DNA of 64,000 bases from Lotus japonicus (Eukaryota > Streptophyta > Magnoliopsida > Fabales > Fabaceae), in NCBI RefSeq assembly GCF_012489685.1, contig NC_080041.1:97215090-97279089 (forward strand), in the 5' to 3' direction. Below, piece after piece: positions 23,985-36,672 of this stretch. The translations under genes were made by a program, and so were the position numbers. Positions within the stretch are counted from its first letter, which is position 1; the number at the start of each line of letters is the position of its first letter. The notes under the pieces are model-generated. The model was given only the letters and a program-made list of their open reading frames with translations. It had not been told where the DNA came from and ran no database searches.

Positions 23985-26483
23985 AGAAATGCATGACAGG
24001 CCGGGTTGATTCGCATGTTGCAATCCAAATTGTCACTTCTAGAATTACTAGACTAAGACCCGCGCGTTGCGCAGGCGGATACAATTGTCTCAATATACTG
24101 TAAATTTATTATAATAGTAATCATTGTTATGAGGTGCTTTGTTTCCTCTCGAAAGGCACATATTGAAGTGCAAATGTGATATATATGCTCTACAAGTCAC
24201 TTTTGTCCTTGCAAGATTGAAGCAGTTTACAATGTAAGAGCTTTACGCCAAGCTCGAGCTTTTCGTCATAATGTTTCATCAGTGAGATTCCGCCAAAACC
24301 ACAACATCTAGATGTTCTGCCATGGATGTCAAGTGAAACTAACCGCTCCTTTTTCATTCATTTCCCAAGGCCGTTCAATCACTATTCTTGCTGATCCCAC
24401 TACTGTCTCGTATGTCATCATTGGTGTACATAGAACCAAAGCCAATATTGAAGGTAAATAGTAGATGCATATGAGATTATTTGTTGGAGTAGTCTTTTAA
24501 AGCCATTGGCAATGCACAAAAGCAATAGTTGTTCTGTTCGAGTACTCTTTTGAAACCAATAGCAAGGCACAGAAGCTACTGCTATCTTGGCTCAATCGGG
24601 TTCACGTAATTGGACATTGTTTTACTGCTATCATTTGTTGTCTTGGCGCAAGCCAATACAACATTCTCAAATATTGATGTTGGAGATGTGCATATTGGGT
24701 ATGATGTTCTAGAGTTTGAGGAGCCAATGCATTCTTTAGGGGTAGAGGGATTTTATCTGAGGTACCAACATGAGTTTGTTCCATTAATCTATCTATCACA
24801 ACTTCACAAGGATACCTCATATAAGAGCTAGAAATCTGCTTCCTCACTTATCTAACACTGAAAACAGCTTGAATCCTTATGCCACCCCTCAATGACATGG
24901 CACCCTTCAATGACCTCCTGTCCCTTTTCTTGATTTTTTAAAAATAAAAGAGGCAGTAAGTTAAAGTGAAAGGTATAAAAGATCTATAAGAATGGAGAAA
25001 ACATTCTTAAAAGAAGCTACCTCTAAGCATTGAGAAAAATCAAAAGTCAATTTGTATATAACTTCTCCTGATGTAAGTGCTAGATACAAGCTAATGCTAA
25101 AGAGTAGATACAATGTCTACAATACATATCTATTAGAAAAATAATTGCGTTAATAATATGAATCAATTTTCTCAGGTTCTTAGTTACAACAGTTACTTCA
25201 GAAAATTTTTATCAAAAAAAAAAGTTAATTTGGAATATGTATGGTACAAAAGTATTCTGCTATGTATTTTTTTTTTCCTTAAAAATGTCTACCATAAAAT
25301 TTTACCCAAAGATGCAGATACCAAACTCATCTGTTTAATGTAAACCTAATTGCATACCTTTGAGTATCAAATCCAAACATCACTATTATCTCTTTTTCTC
25401 AAAGTCATGTCATTCATCAAGAGTATAAAAGGTTGGCACCATAGAAAAATAATTGTTTCAGCCAAAAGAATTGATCAAGCCCCATCAAGGGTGTCAATTG
25501 TAAAATGTTGATTTCGCTTACTATGTAGCACCGCCTGCAATGAGAACATACACTTCATCTTCTACAATACCACCAACCTCTGATATCCATGAATGACCAA
25601 TTACCTTTTGGAAAGTAAAACTTTAGTTAAACAAAATCGTTCCTGACATTTAGTGAAACATTGAAGTGAAATACATGTTCTAGGAAAAGTGGTACCACTT
25701 GGTGGAGATGCTCTATGAAAGGGAGTTGAAGGATAGCATTGCATGGAGTTGGACAGAGGCAGACAGTCCTCTTCAGATTGTAGATTTGTAGGTAGATTGC
25801 AGAGAGAGACTGAAAATCAAAGAGTACTTTGTATAGGCAGCCACAAGAATATCACTGCCCCATAACAAAGGAAGTTATTAAAAACAAAAAACTCACCATG
25901 CCAAACACATGTTATTGCAAAAAAAAAAATTTGGCACCATACTAAATAGTTGTTAAGAAACATTTTTTAAGAGAACATAAGAAAATGCCAAAATAGTATG
26001 GGAAAAAAACTGTTAAAAGAAGATTATAATAACTTATTTGCAAAGATGACTTATCAAACATTACTTCCTTGGGACAAAATGTCAATCAAAATAAGGCATT
26101 CATGTCTCAGTTTCAAAGAAAAATGAGAATTTCTCTTCTTCCAGGTATCAGAGTATGGACTTTCCTTACGCTCTATATGAATTTGTATACTATCTTACAA
26201 TAGAGAGAAGGAATACTTAAAATCGACATCCATGAGTGAGCAGAGTAATACCTTAATGTGTGAATCAGGATAAAGTCACCAAGAGATGGGTCAAGAGTGA
26301 AACCATTGAATTAAGATGAACACTTTTAGCACTTCATTCTGGTGGTAGCAAGACAAAACTGAGTGATCAATTGATTTATCCTAGACATGGCTAAGAGAAG
26401 TTATGGCAATTAACTGATACATCATATGAAGAGAATAGAAAACAATACTCAGTAAACAGTGAATTTTTGCTATTAGTCATTAC

Positions 26484-26635
26484 CTGAATGCTTGGAGATA
26501 TGGTGTGGTTCAACAACATCAAGATTTTTCAGTTTCTCACCACATTTCTGACATATCAACATTGAAACAACATCAGAAGAATCTGTCTGATCCAATATCC
26601 TTGTAGTTGTTTCTGCTGTGCTTAACACAAGTTGC
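26484..26635 (-). pseudogene. Captured chimeric exon: FBPase start joined to C2H2 zinc finger
   Basis: On the minus strand the segment starts with a codon run reading LVLST, the expected continuation of the FBPase exon next to it. It then switches to AETTTRILDQTDSSD and ICQKCGEKLKNLDVVEPHHI followed by SKHS. The CxxCGxxxxxLxxxExHHxxKH pattern fits the C2H2 block of a plant zinc-finger family. It ends at a GT donor (26483-26482). Two donor genes therefore appear fused inside one exon. This is a gene fragment; any protein made from it is speculative. Confidence 0.6.
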
Positions 26636-26804
26636 AAAATAATTGTAATTTTAGAATGAACACAGGAAGCTCATGATTTCCAAACAGAAAAAGAAAAAAA
26701 AATGAAATTGTTCTTTCATGCAGCCTTCCCCCAAAAGAAAAATAAATTTTAAAATATACACAAGAGAAATGATAAAAAGGGATACTGGTTGATTTACATT
26801 ATAC

Positions 26805-26869
26805 GGTGCAAGAGCTTCCATACATACAATAACCAGCAGCCACCATGTTCTTCCCAGGTTGCAGGACAT
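26805..26869 (-). pseudogene. Captured exon of fructose-1,6-bisphosphatase
   Basis: Minus strand, 65 nt, entered after a TTTGGCAG acceptor and left at a GT donor (26804-26803). With one base from a preceding exon it reads DVLQPGKNMVAAGYCMYGSS then CT, a highly conserved FBPase block of the gluconeogenic/sucrose pathway enzyme. Only this exon and the first residues of the next are present. Intact splice borders show DNA-level capture. It is not a functional gene. Confidence 0.75.
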
Positions 26870-27381
26870 CTGCCAAAGAGAATGAAAGAGAGAATGAGAG
26901 CTGCAATATCGGTCGAAGTCTGATGCTGTCATGGTGGCCGCCAAAATTGAAGACGGCAGTGGTGTTATTCCCGGCGAGAGTAGGCAGCGACAGACCTGGA
27001 TCAGAAAATCAACACTGGAACGCTGCGGTTGTTAAAACGATTAGGCGGCATCGGAGGAAGAAGTGGCAGCGTCGCCGTCGCCGTAATTGCAGGCAGGGGC
27101 TGCGTCTTCGTGAGGCTGTCGACCAAGAGAATTGGGAAGAATAAAATAAGGTTTTTACTGGTTGTCTAGCTCTGTGCAATCCTGACACGTGATCAAAATT
27201 GCTGACATGGACACAATTGTTAGGGGTAGAAACGTTGAGGTGGCGGCGTTAGATTGCGCGCTTCTCAATTCTTATATTATAAATAGATTGGTAACGCTTG
27301 GAGTTACACATGTATGTATAAATTAAAGGATTAAAATTCTCTACCGCAAAAGTATCTCATTTCATGTCTCACCAATAGAAC

Positions 27382-28205
27382 TAGGGGTGCACATTGGTTG
27401 GGTTGGATGAATTTTTGTCAACATAAAATCCGAACCAATCAAAATTGTCTGGGTTGGGTTGGATTTCACGAATTTCTTCTTCGGACCCGATCCGAACCAA
27501 CCCGACGAAGTTCGGATTGGGTTGGATGGATTGATTGAGTCACTATATTAAAATAATAATATATCTGAAATATTAAAAAATCTTGTAAAAATTATTATAA
27601 ATTCAGAAAAAGTTATAAAAAATACTAAATATATTATAATACTAAATAGCATGAAAAAGACACAAAAAGTGATATCAAATAGCATGAAATAGTACCACAT
27701 AAATGACATATAGCCAAATATCATGAAAATAAAAAACTTCATTACCAAATGATATGAAACAATCTAACGTAAATAGTACCTAAAAAGTGAAAAACAACAC
27801 TAAATGTCATGACATGATACTTAGAACTTAGATAATAGATGACTCCAACATGCCAAATAACTATATATAAATATGTAACAAATAAGTACGAACAAATACT
27901 CTAAGTTCTAATATGACAAATAACTACAAATACTTAAGTCTCAAAATTTCAAAAGTCATCACTCCGACACTAGCACTCCAAGTATGAGTAAAATTACAAA
28001 AACATTATTATTATATGTATGGATTCTAGGTTGGGTTGGATGAATTTGAACTGAATCCGAAATCCGATCCGAACTTAGTTGGATTGTAGTAAAATCCATC
28101 CGATTAACCCGATTGCCCGATCCAACCCGCATTTTTTCTATTGGATCGGATTGGATTGGACACTTGGACGGATTCATTGGATCTACCCGGCCATGTTCAC
28201 CCCTA
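27382..28205. mobile_element. Non-autonomous hAT-type element, 824 bp
   Basis: The termini TAGGGGTGCAC and, inverted, TAGGGGTGAAC are typical of hAT MITEs. The flanks AATAGAAC (27374-27381) and AATAGAAT (28206-28213) match at 7 of 8, an 8 bp duplication. Subterminal regions are rich in GGTTGGGTTGGAT and its complement, forming long imperfect inverted repeats around an AT-rich core. It ends about 230 bp before the P450 copy 2 start. Confidence 0.8.
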
Positions 28206-28435
28206 AATAGAATTATATGTTATGTCCATGTATTATTTAGTTCACATGCCATAATTAATTTTATTGATTAGTACAGGAAATGGAACCCATTGAAAAGACA
28301 AGATCATAGATCCATGGATAGACATCTAATAATTAGACGGTAGGCACATATTGTCCGCATATGTGGCTAATATCGGTACACCTTATCTCCAAATATATCT
28401 CTGTTTCATCAGAGGGAGAGAAATAACAATCAGCC

Positions 28436-30264
28436 ATGGATCTGCTACTCATTGTCTTAGTCTTTGCAAGCACTCTAACTTTCTTCATCTTTAGATGTTT
28501 GTACAATCAAACCAAAAGTTCTTCCAATCTTCCACCAGGGCCACGCCCCCTTCCAATAATTGGAAACATTTTAGAACTTGGTAGGAATCCACACATAGCA
28601 CTCACCAAACTCTCCAAAATTTATGGACCCATCATGACATTGAAACTAGGCACGAAAACCACCATACTCATCTCTTCTCCACAATTAGCCAAAGAAGTGC
28701 TGCAAGAGAATAGCCAAGCATTTTCTAGCAGGATAACTCCACATGCTATTCAAGTATATGACCATCACAGATTTTCAATCACCTGGCTTCCCCCATCAGC
28801 TCAGTGGAGGAACCAAAGAAGAGCTTGTGCCACAAAAATATTCTCCCCACAAATGCTTGACTCCACAAAAGTTGTCCGTCAACAAAAGCTACAAGAATTG
28901 TTGGATTATGTAAAGGACAAAAGCTTGAAAGGTGAGGTTTTGGATCTTGGTGAAGCTGTTTTCACAACTGTGCTTAATTCAATTTCCAACACTTTCTTCT
29001 CTTTGGATTTATCTCATTCTACATCTGATGAGAAGTCTCAAGAGTTTAAGAACATTATTTGGGGTGCAATGGAAGATGCTGGAAGGCCAAATGTTGTGGA
29101 CTTTTTTCCCATTCTTGGTCCACTTGACCCTCAAGGTGTTCATGCTAGGATGTCCATTTATTTCACCAAGTTGCGTAAAATTTTTGATACAATTATAGAA
29201 GAAAGAATGTGCTCAAGAGTTTCAAAAACTAATTCCGAATTCGAGGTGGCTAATGATGTGCTAAATTCACTTCTTAGCAATGTTGGAGGCAGTTCTCAGC
29301 TGAGCCGCGATGAGATGTTACATCTATTTGTGGTTAGTACTTAGTTTTCAATTAATAATAATACTTGAACATACAAAATTTGGAGACACCCAACATATAT
29401 CTTACCTTTCTCTATTTCTCCCGTCTTACATTATTGCATCAATTACTTCTCTCTCTGATCTCTTCTTTCTCACTTTAGATATCTATTGGCTGATTGCATT
29501 ATATATATATATCTGCATATCGTTTTCCTTTTCCAATAATTGCCTTTTATTAATTATAAAGTTATTATTTTTCTTGCCATTTATGTCTTTTTTAGGAATT
29601 ACAAAATATATATGCTATCTGATGAAATAATGTTCTATTAGGATTTGTTTGTTGCGGGGATTGACACAACGACAGTCACAATTGAATGGACAATGACAGA
29701 GCTATTACGTAACCCTGATAAATTAGAAAAAACAAGAGATGTCAGATGAGTTGTGTCAAGCAATTGGCGAGGATGCAACACTTGAAGAATCACACATCTC
29801 AAAGTTGCCTTATTTACAAGCAGTTGTAAAGGAAACTTTTCGGTTGCATCCTCCAGCTCCACTTCTTGTACCACGCAAGTGTGATGAAGATGTAAGCATA
29901 TCTGGCTTTCTAGTGCCAAAAGATGCACAAGTCTTAGTTAACCTATGGGCCATGGGACGAGATCCAACAATTTGGAAAAATCCAAATAAGTTTGTGCCTG
30001 AAAGATTTTTAGAGTGTAAGATTTCAAAAAAAAGGTCATAATTTTGAGCTTATACCATTCGGGGCAGGAAAAAGGATGTGTCCTGGAATTCCGTTGGCTC
30101 ATAAGTCAGTGCATTTAATGGTGGCATCCCTTTTGTATTGCTTTGAATGGAAGTTAGCTGATGGACTAACACCTGAACACATAAACATGGAGGAGCATTT
30201 TGGCTTATCCTTAAAGAAGGCCCAACCCCTTCGAGTTCAAGCTATTTCAATCAAACATTGTTAA
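28436..30264 (+). pseudogene. Cytochrome P450, CYP76-like, copy 2 (two frameshifts)
   Basis: Sister of the copies at 20441 and 59757. Exon 1 (28436-29332, 299 codons) is intact, with LPPGPRPLPIIGN and the WxxxR helix. The intron is 29333-29641. Exon 2 begins with DLFVAGIDTTTVTIEW, then breaks at about 29735-29745, where GATGTCAGATG replaces the expected GATG: a 7 bp insertion that repeats AGATG. The frame resumes with DELCQAIGED, the ExxR helix (KETFRLHP) and PERF. It breaks again at an eight-A run (about 30026-30033), where one extra A shifts the frame. The haem loop FGAGKRMCPG and the C-terminus follow to 30264. As written it encodes no complete enzyme. The second break is in a homopolymer, so sequencing error is possible there; the 7 bp insertion is harder to dismiss. 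Confidence 0.85.
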
Positions 30265-30399
30265 TTATATATAAGGTTAATGTTGTTGCATTTTATATGG
30301 ATGTCTATTTAGGTATGTGTGAGGGTTAAATGCAGTAGTTGCATGTGTTACTTACTCCTATTAAATACTGAAGGATGAGATTATATTTATCTTCTTATT

Positions 30400-30606
30400 G
30401 GAGCTTAGCTTGTGGGTATGGGAACTATTTAATCTTTATAAGAAGGGTTATATAACATATTGTTTGTTTTCATCTGTTATTTATTTATCTTTTCTATTTT
30501 AGTGATATCTGTTACAACAATATCTTGTATTTTCTCTTCTTATTGTATTTGGGTTAGCACCCCTTGTGCTATTTGAATACAATTGCTTGGCTTATCAAAA
30601 AAAAAA
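30400..30606 (+). mobile_element. 207 bp 5'-truncated LINE tail insertion
   Basis: Flanked by a perfect 15 bp duplication ATTTATCTTCTTATT (30385-30399 and 30607-30621). It ends with TTGTATTTGGGTTAGCACCC, CTTGTGCTATTTGAATAC and GCTTATC plus an A-run. The 3' flanks of P450 copies 1 and 3 show the uninterrupted version of the site. The insertion therefore post-dates the gene duplication. Confidence 0.85.
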
Positions 30607-30621
30607 ATTTATCTTCTTATT

Positions 30622-32101
30622 TGGCTAATCCAAACATGTTATTTCAAATATTCTCTATAGTACAATTACAGGTTTGACCCACATTAATGTTAGTTGTGTT
30701 TTTTACTTTGAGAAATACTTGAGATCCAAGGATCTGAATTTAGGTTTATGGTCTCAAACTTCAAAAGTACAGTAAAACTTTTTTTTGAAATTAAAAGTAC
30801 AATAAAACTTGAACAGCAAGAAAGAAGTAAAAAAGTTAAACAATTTCTTAAAATAAATGAAAGGATTGAGATAATGTAAAGAATGAAACAAAGTTGTAAC
30901 CAAAAAGAATGAAACAAGTTCAAATGAATAATCTTGCCACCGTCTTCAGTACAACAAAAAAGTTAAACAATGGCAGTTCAATTAAGTAGCAGGGGAATCT
31001 GTTTGTTGAAAAGAGATTTTACGGGACTCCTGAAACCCCCACAAAATGCCCTTAAGGATTTTGGATGTGTTGCTACAGTTAAAAACCATAGCAAAAACTA
31101 CAAGAACCTACGGTTCACACTCCGGTATCTATCAATATGTTTTATAAAAATTTGTGGCGGAACCAATATGAATAAATTAACAGTTAAGCAAATAAGGACA
31201 GTTATCCTCTTCCCCCTAGCTACTTGTTTGTGTTGTTGAGAGCTCACCTCTTGGCCGATGAGATAGGGTTGTTGAGCTTGTGGAAATGCTGTCGGTTTCC
31301 TGCACAACACTGCTTCTGCCGTCGAGCTTGTTTCAGGTATGTCACTATGATATTTGTTGATTGAAACTTAGCTATTGCTGGAAATTGCATTTATTTTTTG
31401 CTCACATATCAATTTTGGCACATCTCAGCCTGATATGGTGATTTGGTGTCTTGTCCTGATTTTGTGAAGAATTGAGGTTGTTTGACTTGTTTATATTTTC
31501 CAGTTTCATGAATCCTCATTCGTTTTCTGTCGTGTTATGAGAACCTTCATTGAGGCACCTCTTTGTTAATCTTATTGCAACCAAGCATTGGAACTTATAC
31601 CATGATTTTCAATGACAGGGAAATTGCATTATGTTTCCATTGAAATGCTTTTTGGGCATTTGAGTTATTTATTCAAAATGGCTTTTATTTTATTCATTCA
31701 GGCGGTCAGGCCACAGCCACACTATTATGATTTTTACATTTTAGCAGAATTATGGTTGTATTGTATGTATGTTGGTTAGTTTCCATCTATTGTTTCACAA
31801 GAATTTGATTTTAATTAGGAAAAGCAGTTTTCATTGGGATTAGTTTTCCAAATTTTTCTTTTGATCATTACTCTCCTAATTTGATTTATATGTAACACTA
31901 TCTGATGGTCACTTGTTTACTGTAGTCTTTGCTCAGGTGCTGAGATCCTATTACGAATAGTTCGTGAGGCCATTCCTCGCTGTATTTTGAGTTTGGTATG
32001 TCTGTGGCAGCAGCAGAACTGGTTGTTAATGTGCATGACTTTCTTCATAAGAAGCTTTGTGAAATGCATGTGTCTTCTTCATTTCCTCCAGTATATATAT
32101 T
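30622..32101. other. Intergenic, no gene recognised
   Basis: Short frames only (30690-30923 minus, 30970-31239 plus, 31998-32225 plus), none with a known domain. Sequence around 31930-32090 has exon-like composition flanked by splice-like motifs and could be a gene fragment. Confidence 0.35.
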
Positions 32102-32378
32102 AATTTTTTTTTTGAAAGCTGATTATTATATCATCAGAAGAAAGCATACAAAACAAGCAAAAGAGGCCAAAAAGTTCAAAAGGCCCTTTTACACACAAAA
32201 CAGACGTAGTACAGTAGGTAAATGAAAGAACAACAACTACAACTAAGGTTACAATAGCAAAGGACAATAGGAAAAGAAGATAGAAACGCTGCAAAACCAG
32301 ATACAGTAGCAAAAGAGCACAAAGCAGCAAGGCCATAGAGACTGGAAACTAAGAGGCTTGCCAATTAAATGCAAAATT

Positions 32379-32398
32379 CCCCCCCCCCCCCCCCCCCC
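32379..32398. repeat. (C)20 homopolymer
   Basis: Twenty consecutive C on the plus strand (G on the LINE strand), in the LINE 3' UTR about 115 bp after the RNase H stop. Confidence 0.9.
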
Positions 32399-32510
32399 AA
32401 TAATCGAGCTTCTTCAGAATGTGGCCAAAACACGCAGCAGAACAGAACCCGGTAAATTGATACCAATCAGAGGCAGAGAACTAGGGAGCAACATCATAAA
32501 ACCAGTCACA

Positions 32511-35500
32511 CTATAGTTTCTCCCACAGAGGAACAACGCGATCACAACCCGATTTAGCTAATTCATCGGCTTCACCATTAGCTTCTCTAAGAGTATGAAC
32601 CACTCCCACACAATTCACTTCCTTCAAGAGCCAATCAATAGCGTTCAGATCGTTAATGAGGGCCAAGGGCCTGTTAGATTTCCCATTCACCCACCCCACA
32701 GCGAGGGTGGAATCACTTTCGACGAGCAGCTGGGAAAAACCAAACTCTTTGGAGAAAGACAGCGCCAAAAAGATGGCTTTCACTTCAGCCTGATGAGCCC
32801 AAAGAACCCCCAATGACTTGGAAAACCTCCCCAAGATGGTTCCAGCCGCGTTTTTCAGTATTCCGCCAGCACCACTAATGCCTGGGGCGCCCCTCGCAGA
32901 ACCGTCGACGTTGAACTTGAGAGTGTTCACCGGCGGAGGGTTCCAAACACACTGCCTCACCTTCCGCACCTTCCCCATGGTTTTTATGTTTACAAAGTTT
33001 AGAGAGAAATCAGTGGAAGAATAGGGGCAATCTTTCCACCATGCCTTGGTCCACCACATATCCCTCATCAGCTGAAGGTCCCAAATGGTCTCAAATACGA
33101 ATTCCTTTTGATTAAAAACCAGGTCATTTCGGGCAAGCCAAATTGACCAAACCACTGCACATGGCACCAATTCCCACAGCACTCGGTCCGATATAGCACG
33201 TAGGGAAGGCCATTCCTTAAACAAATCAAGAACAGATCCCGGAATACACCATTGGACTCCTTCCCTCGCCATAATTTTGGACCAAAACCTCCATGGTGTG
33301 TCACAACAAACCATCATATGTTGAACAGATTCAACACACAAGCCACATAGATCACATAAACCAGCATTTTCGATTGAAATACCTCTTTTTAACAGATTTT
33401 CCTTAACCGCCACTCGATTCTCCAATAGTTGCCAAACAAATAGCCCAACCTTGGGGGGGGACAATTTTTCTACATTGGTTTGAGATCAGCCACGAAACAG
33501 GGCCAAAAATATGCAATTCAGCAGCAGAATATCCTTCTTTGACAGTGAAAACTCCATTAGAAGCTCCCGACCAAACTATGGTATCTTCATCATCACAAGG
33601 GAAAATTAAATTCAGACTTGACATCAGTTCATGAAACCACGAAAGCTCCCAATCGAAAAGCCGGCGACAGAGACCCAAGTCCCAGGTCCAACGCCCAGCT
33701 TGGAAAGAGCCTAAATCCGCTACCATGGCATTTTTGTTAGTGGCAAGGGCAAACAGACGAGGAAAAATCGCATGAAGCGGAATCTTGTCAAGCCAAGGGT
33801 CATTCCAGAAGCGGATATTGTTGCCCCTCCCAACACAGCAGCGGCAACCCTCTCTAAACACTCTAGCAAAAATCGAGTTTTGGAACAACACTTTAAGGAT
33901 ATCAAGAACCAATATGGAACAGCGATTTGACTTGATTGCAGCAAGGTGTAAGAGCAGAATTCTACCATCCCAACCGTACTTTGCACAAATGACCTTTCTC
34001 CACAAATAATTTTTCTCCCTCCCAAACCTCCAAGCCACTTAAGGATCAGAACTTTGTTTTTCCAACCGAGGAAACCAACCCCAAGCCCGCCAACCTGAGC
34101 ACTTTTACAAATTTGCTCCCAAGCCATCCAAGAGATGCCTCGGCCGCCGTCCAACCCCCCCCATAAGAAAGACCTCATTAGTTTCTCAAGTTCACCCACC
34201 ACCCCAATAGGCGCCAGAAATAAAGACATGTGATAAATAGGTATGGCGCTCAAAACCGCCTTGAGCATCACAAGCCTTCCGCTAAGGGAAAGATACTTGG
34301 ACCCCCAAGAACCTAGCCGCAATCGCATATTTTCGAACAGAGGCTGCCAAAACCTTTTCCTACGTGGATTATCACCAAGAGGTGCACCGAGATACTTAAT
34401 TGGAAAAGTACCAACCTGCACACCAAGAACATCCGCTGCTCGAGACAGATCATCATGAGAGACATTACAACCAAAAATATGAGATTTGGAATAATTAACT
34501 TTGAGACCAGAAATTGCCAGGAAGACTTCAAGAGCAGCCGCTATGTTTTCCAAGTGCGAGATATCAATCCCACAAACGATAAGCGTGTCATCTGCGAACT
34601 GTAAGTGGTTGATCCAAAGGTCATCCGCCACACGAAAACCACACGGTTCCTCAAAAGAAAGTAGCTTATTTAAGATGCACGATAGCCCATTTACACAGAT
34701 ATTGAAAAGTAGCGGAGATAACGGGTCTCCTTGACGAAGCCCTTTTTCTATATTAAAGAAGTCGGTGGGTGACCCGTTTACCAAGACCGCAAGAGATGCC
34801 GTAGAAACACACTCCTCAATCCATTGGATCCAACGTTTGCCAAAACCCAATTCCTCCAACATATCTAGCAAGAAGCGCCAATCGATGTTATCATAGGCCT
34901 TAGCAAAATCCAATTTCACAATCAGCCCCCCTTCCCTTCGACCTTCCATGGCATGAATAATTTCACTTGCTATTAGAATGCAATCAGCTATTTGACGTCC
35001 CGGGGTGAAAGCAAATTGATTTTCAGAGATGATGAGAGGCAAGACCTTTTGGAGGCGGGAGGCAAGGACCTTAGAGATGAGCTTATATACACTTCTGATC
35101 AAGCTAATCGGACGAAAATCAGAAATAGAGCTTGGATTCCCACTCTTTGGAATAAGAGCAATGAAGGCCGCATTCATACCCCTCACAAGTTTCCCATGGG
35201 AATGGAAATCTTGAAAGACTTTGAGAACATCATCTTTTAAAGTATCCCAAAAAGCTTTAAAGAAATTCAGATTAAAACCATCCGGTCTCGGGGCCCTATT
35301 TCCATCGCAAGACTGAATCACTGACCAGATCTCTTCCTCTGTGAAAGAAGCTTTGCATGGTGATATCAGCAGCACATACCCTTGGAAGGTTATCACACTC
35401 TAGTTTAGCTCCCCACCTCGGATCCCTCTTGAAGAAAGCATGGAAATGATTAAAAATGGCCAATTTTATTGCGCCGGGGTCAGATAGACAAACACCATTG

Positions 35501-36657
35501 AAGATCAGATTGGCCAAACTATTATGAGATTCTCTAACTTTGCAAGAATTATGGAAGTAATGAGAATTTTTGTCCCCCAGTTTCAGCCACCTCAACCTCG
35601 ATTTCTGAAGCCATTTGCTCTCCTCTTTCCTGTATTCAGCCCAAAGATGATTTAGAATTGCCAAACGCCCTCTTCTCAACTCATCGGACACACCTTCCCG
35701 CTCCATCCTTGACATAGTATCATGGAGTTTCTCCTCAAGCTCTTTAATTTTCTCAGACCCCCAAGCCCCCTTTCTCAGGCGCCACTCTTTAATTTCCCCT
35801 TTGAGACCTTTTAATTTTTCTTGGAGCATGAAACTTGACCAGCCTTCAACCAAAGCTGAGTTCCACCACACCTCCACAAGGTTCTTGAAACCCTCCTCCA
35901 ACAGCCAACAGTTAAAGAAAGTAAAAGGTTTCGGACCAAAATCATGAGAGCCAAGTTTTAAAGTTACAACCCTATGGTCAGAGATCCCCCAATCTTCCAC
36001 AGATTGACAAGCCCCATCAAGCCGCAAGATTGCCTCACCATTTAACAACCACCTATCTAACTTGCTCCACAGCCCCCCACCCCTTGTACTACCCCAAGTG
36101 GAATCCCCATTCCTGAGAGGAAGATCAGTAAGCTCAAACTCTTCGACAAAGCTTTTGAACGAAGCGTCTCCCACACTGTTTGCTTCCTCGCTACCACTTC
36201 TTTCGCCATCATTTAATATGGCATTAAAATCCCCACCCAGAATAATACTTCCAGTTGCCATACGTAAATCAGCACCCAGGGAATTAAAAAAAGCTACTCT
36301 ATCCCCAACATTATTAGGCCCATACACATTACCAACAACATCAATACCAGAGGAATTCCTAAACTGGACAAACAACAGAAGATACCTTTGATTTTTCTTT
36401 GTCTGCACAACCTTGAGAGCAGATTTTCTCCAAAGAGACACCAAGCCGCCAGCCACGCCAACCGCAGGGACATAATCGAATTCCATTCCAAGAGATTTAG
36501 CCCAGCTCACAAGCAACTTCATTCTGTTCTCATCTAATTTTGATTCCTGTAGAAAGCAGACTTCTGGCTTGATCTTCTTAAAAACCTTCTTTGTTGCCTC
36601 CCTCTTTGTGGAGCTACCCAGGCCCCTCACATCCCAAGAGGCCTACACTCTACCCAT
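32511..36657 (-). pseudogene. LINE ORF2: endonuclease, reverse transcriptase, RNase H
   Basis: It encoded target-primed reverse transcription. Order on the minus strand: endonuclease (36630-35296) with FLQESKLDEN, NVYGPN, GGDFNAIL and SDHRVV; RT (35396 to about 34050) with the LIPK region, FRPISLI, KLDFAKAYDNIDW, GLRQGDPLSP and the catalytic FADDT; zf-RVT-like region (34038 to about 33290) with IRFWNDPWL and a CxxC motif (CDLCGLC); RNase H (about 32990-32514) with FNVDGSARG, HQAEVKAI, VESDS and EANGEADELAKSG. The likely start ATG at 36657 is followed by an in-frame TAG at the fifth codon. Frameshifts lie near 35390, 34040 and 33440. The domains are otherwise well preserved, suggesting fairly recent inactivation. 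Confidence 0.88.
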
Positions 36658-36672
36658 CCTCACAACACCACC

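Larger units (their letters stand above)
24048..27287 (-). mobile_element. Non-autonomous Helitron C with captured exons (3.2 kb)
   Basis: Read on the minus strand, the 5' end is TCTATTTATAATATAAG (from 27287) preceded by A. The 3' end is a hairpin, CCTGCGCAACGCGCGGG at about 24073-24057, then 9-10 bases and CTAG followed by T at 24047. A 5'-TC, a 3' hairpin plus CTRR, insertion between A and T and no target duplication are the Helitron signature. No Rep/helicase is present. The 5' third holds exon pieces of a fructose-1,6-bisphosphatase gene and a C2H2 zinc-finger gene, in the element's own orientation and behind a GC-rich leader-like block (26880-27160). 24130-26480 holds no recognisable gene. 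Confidence 0.75.
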
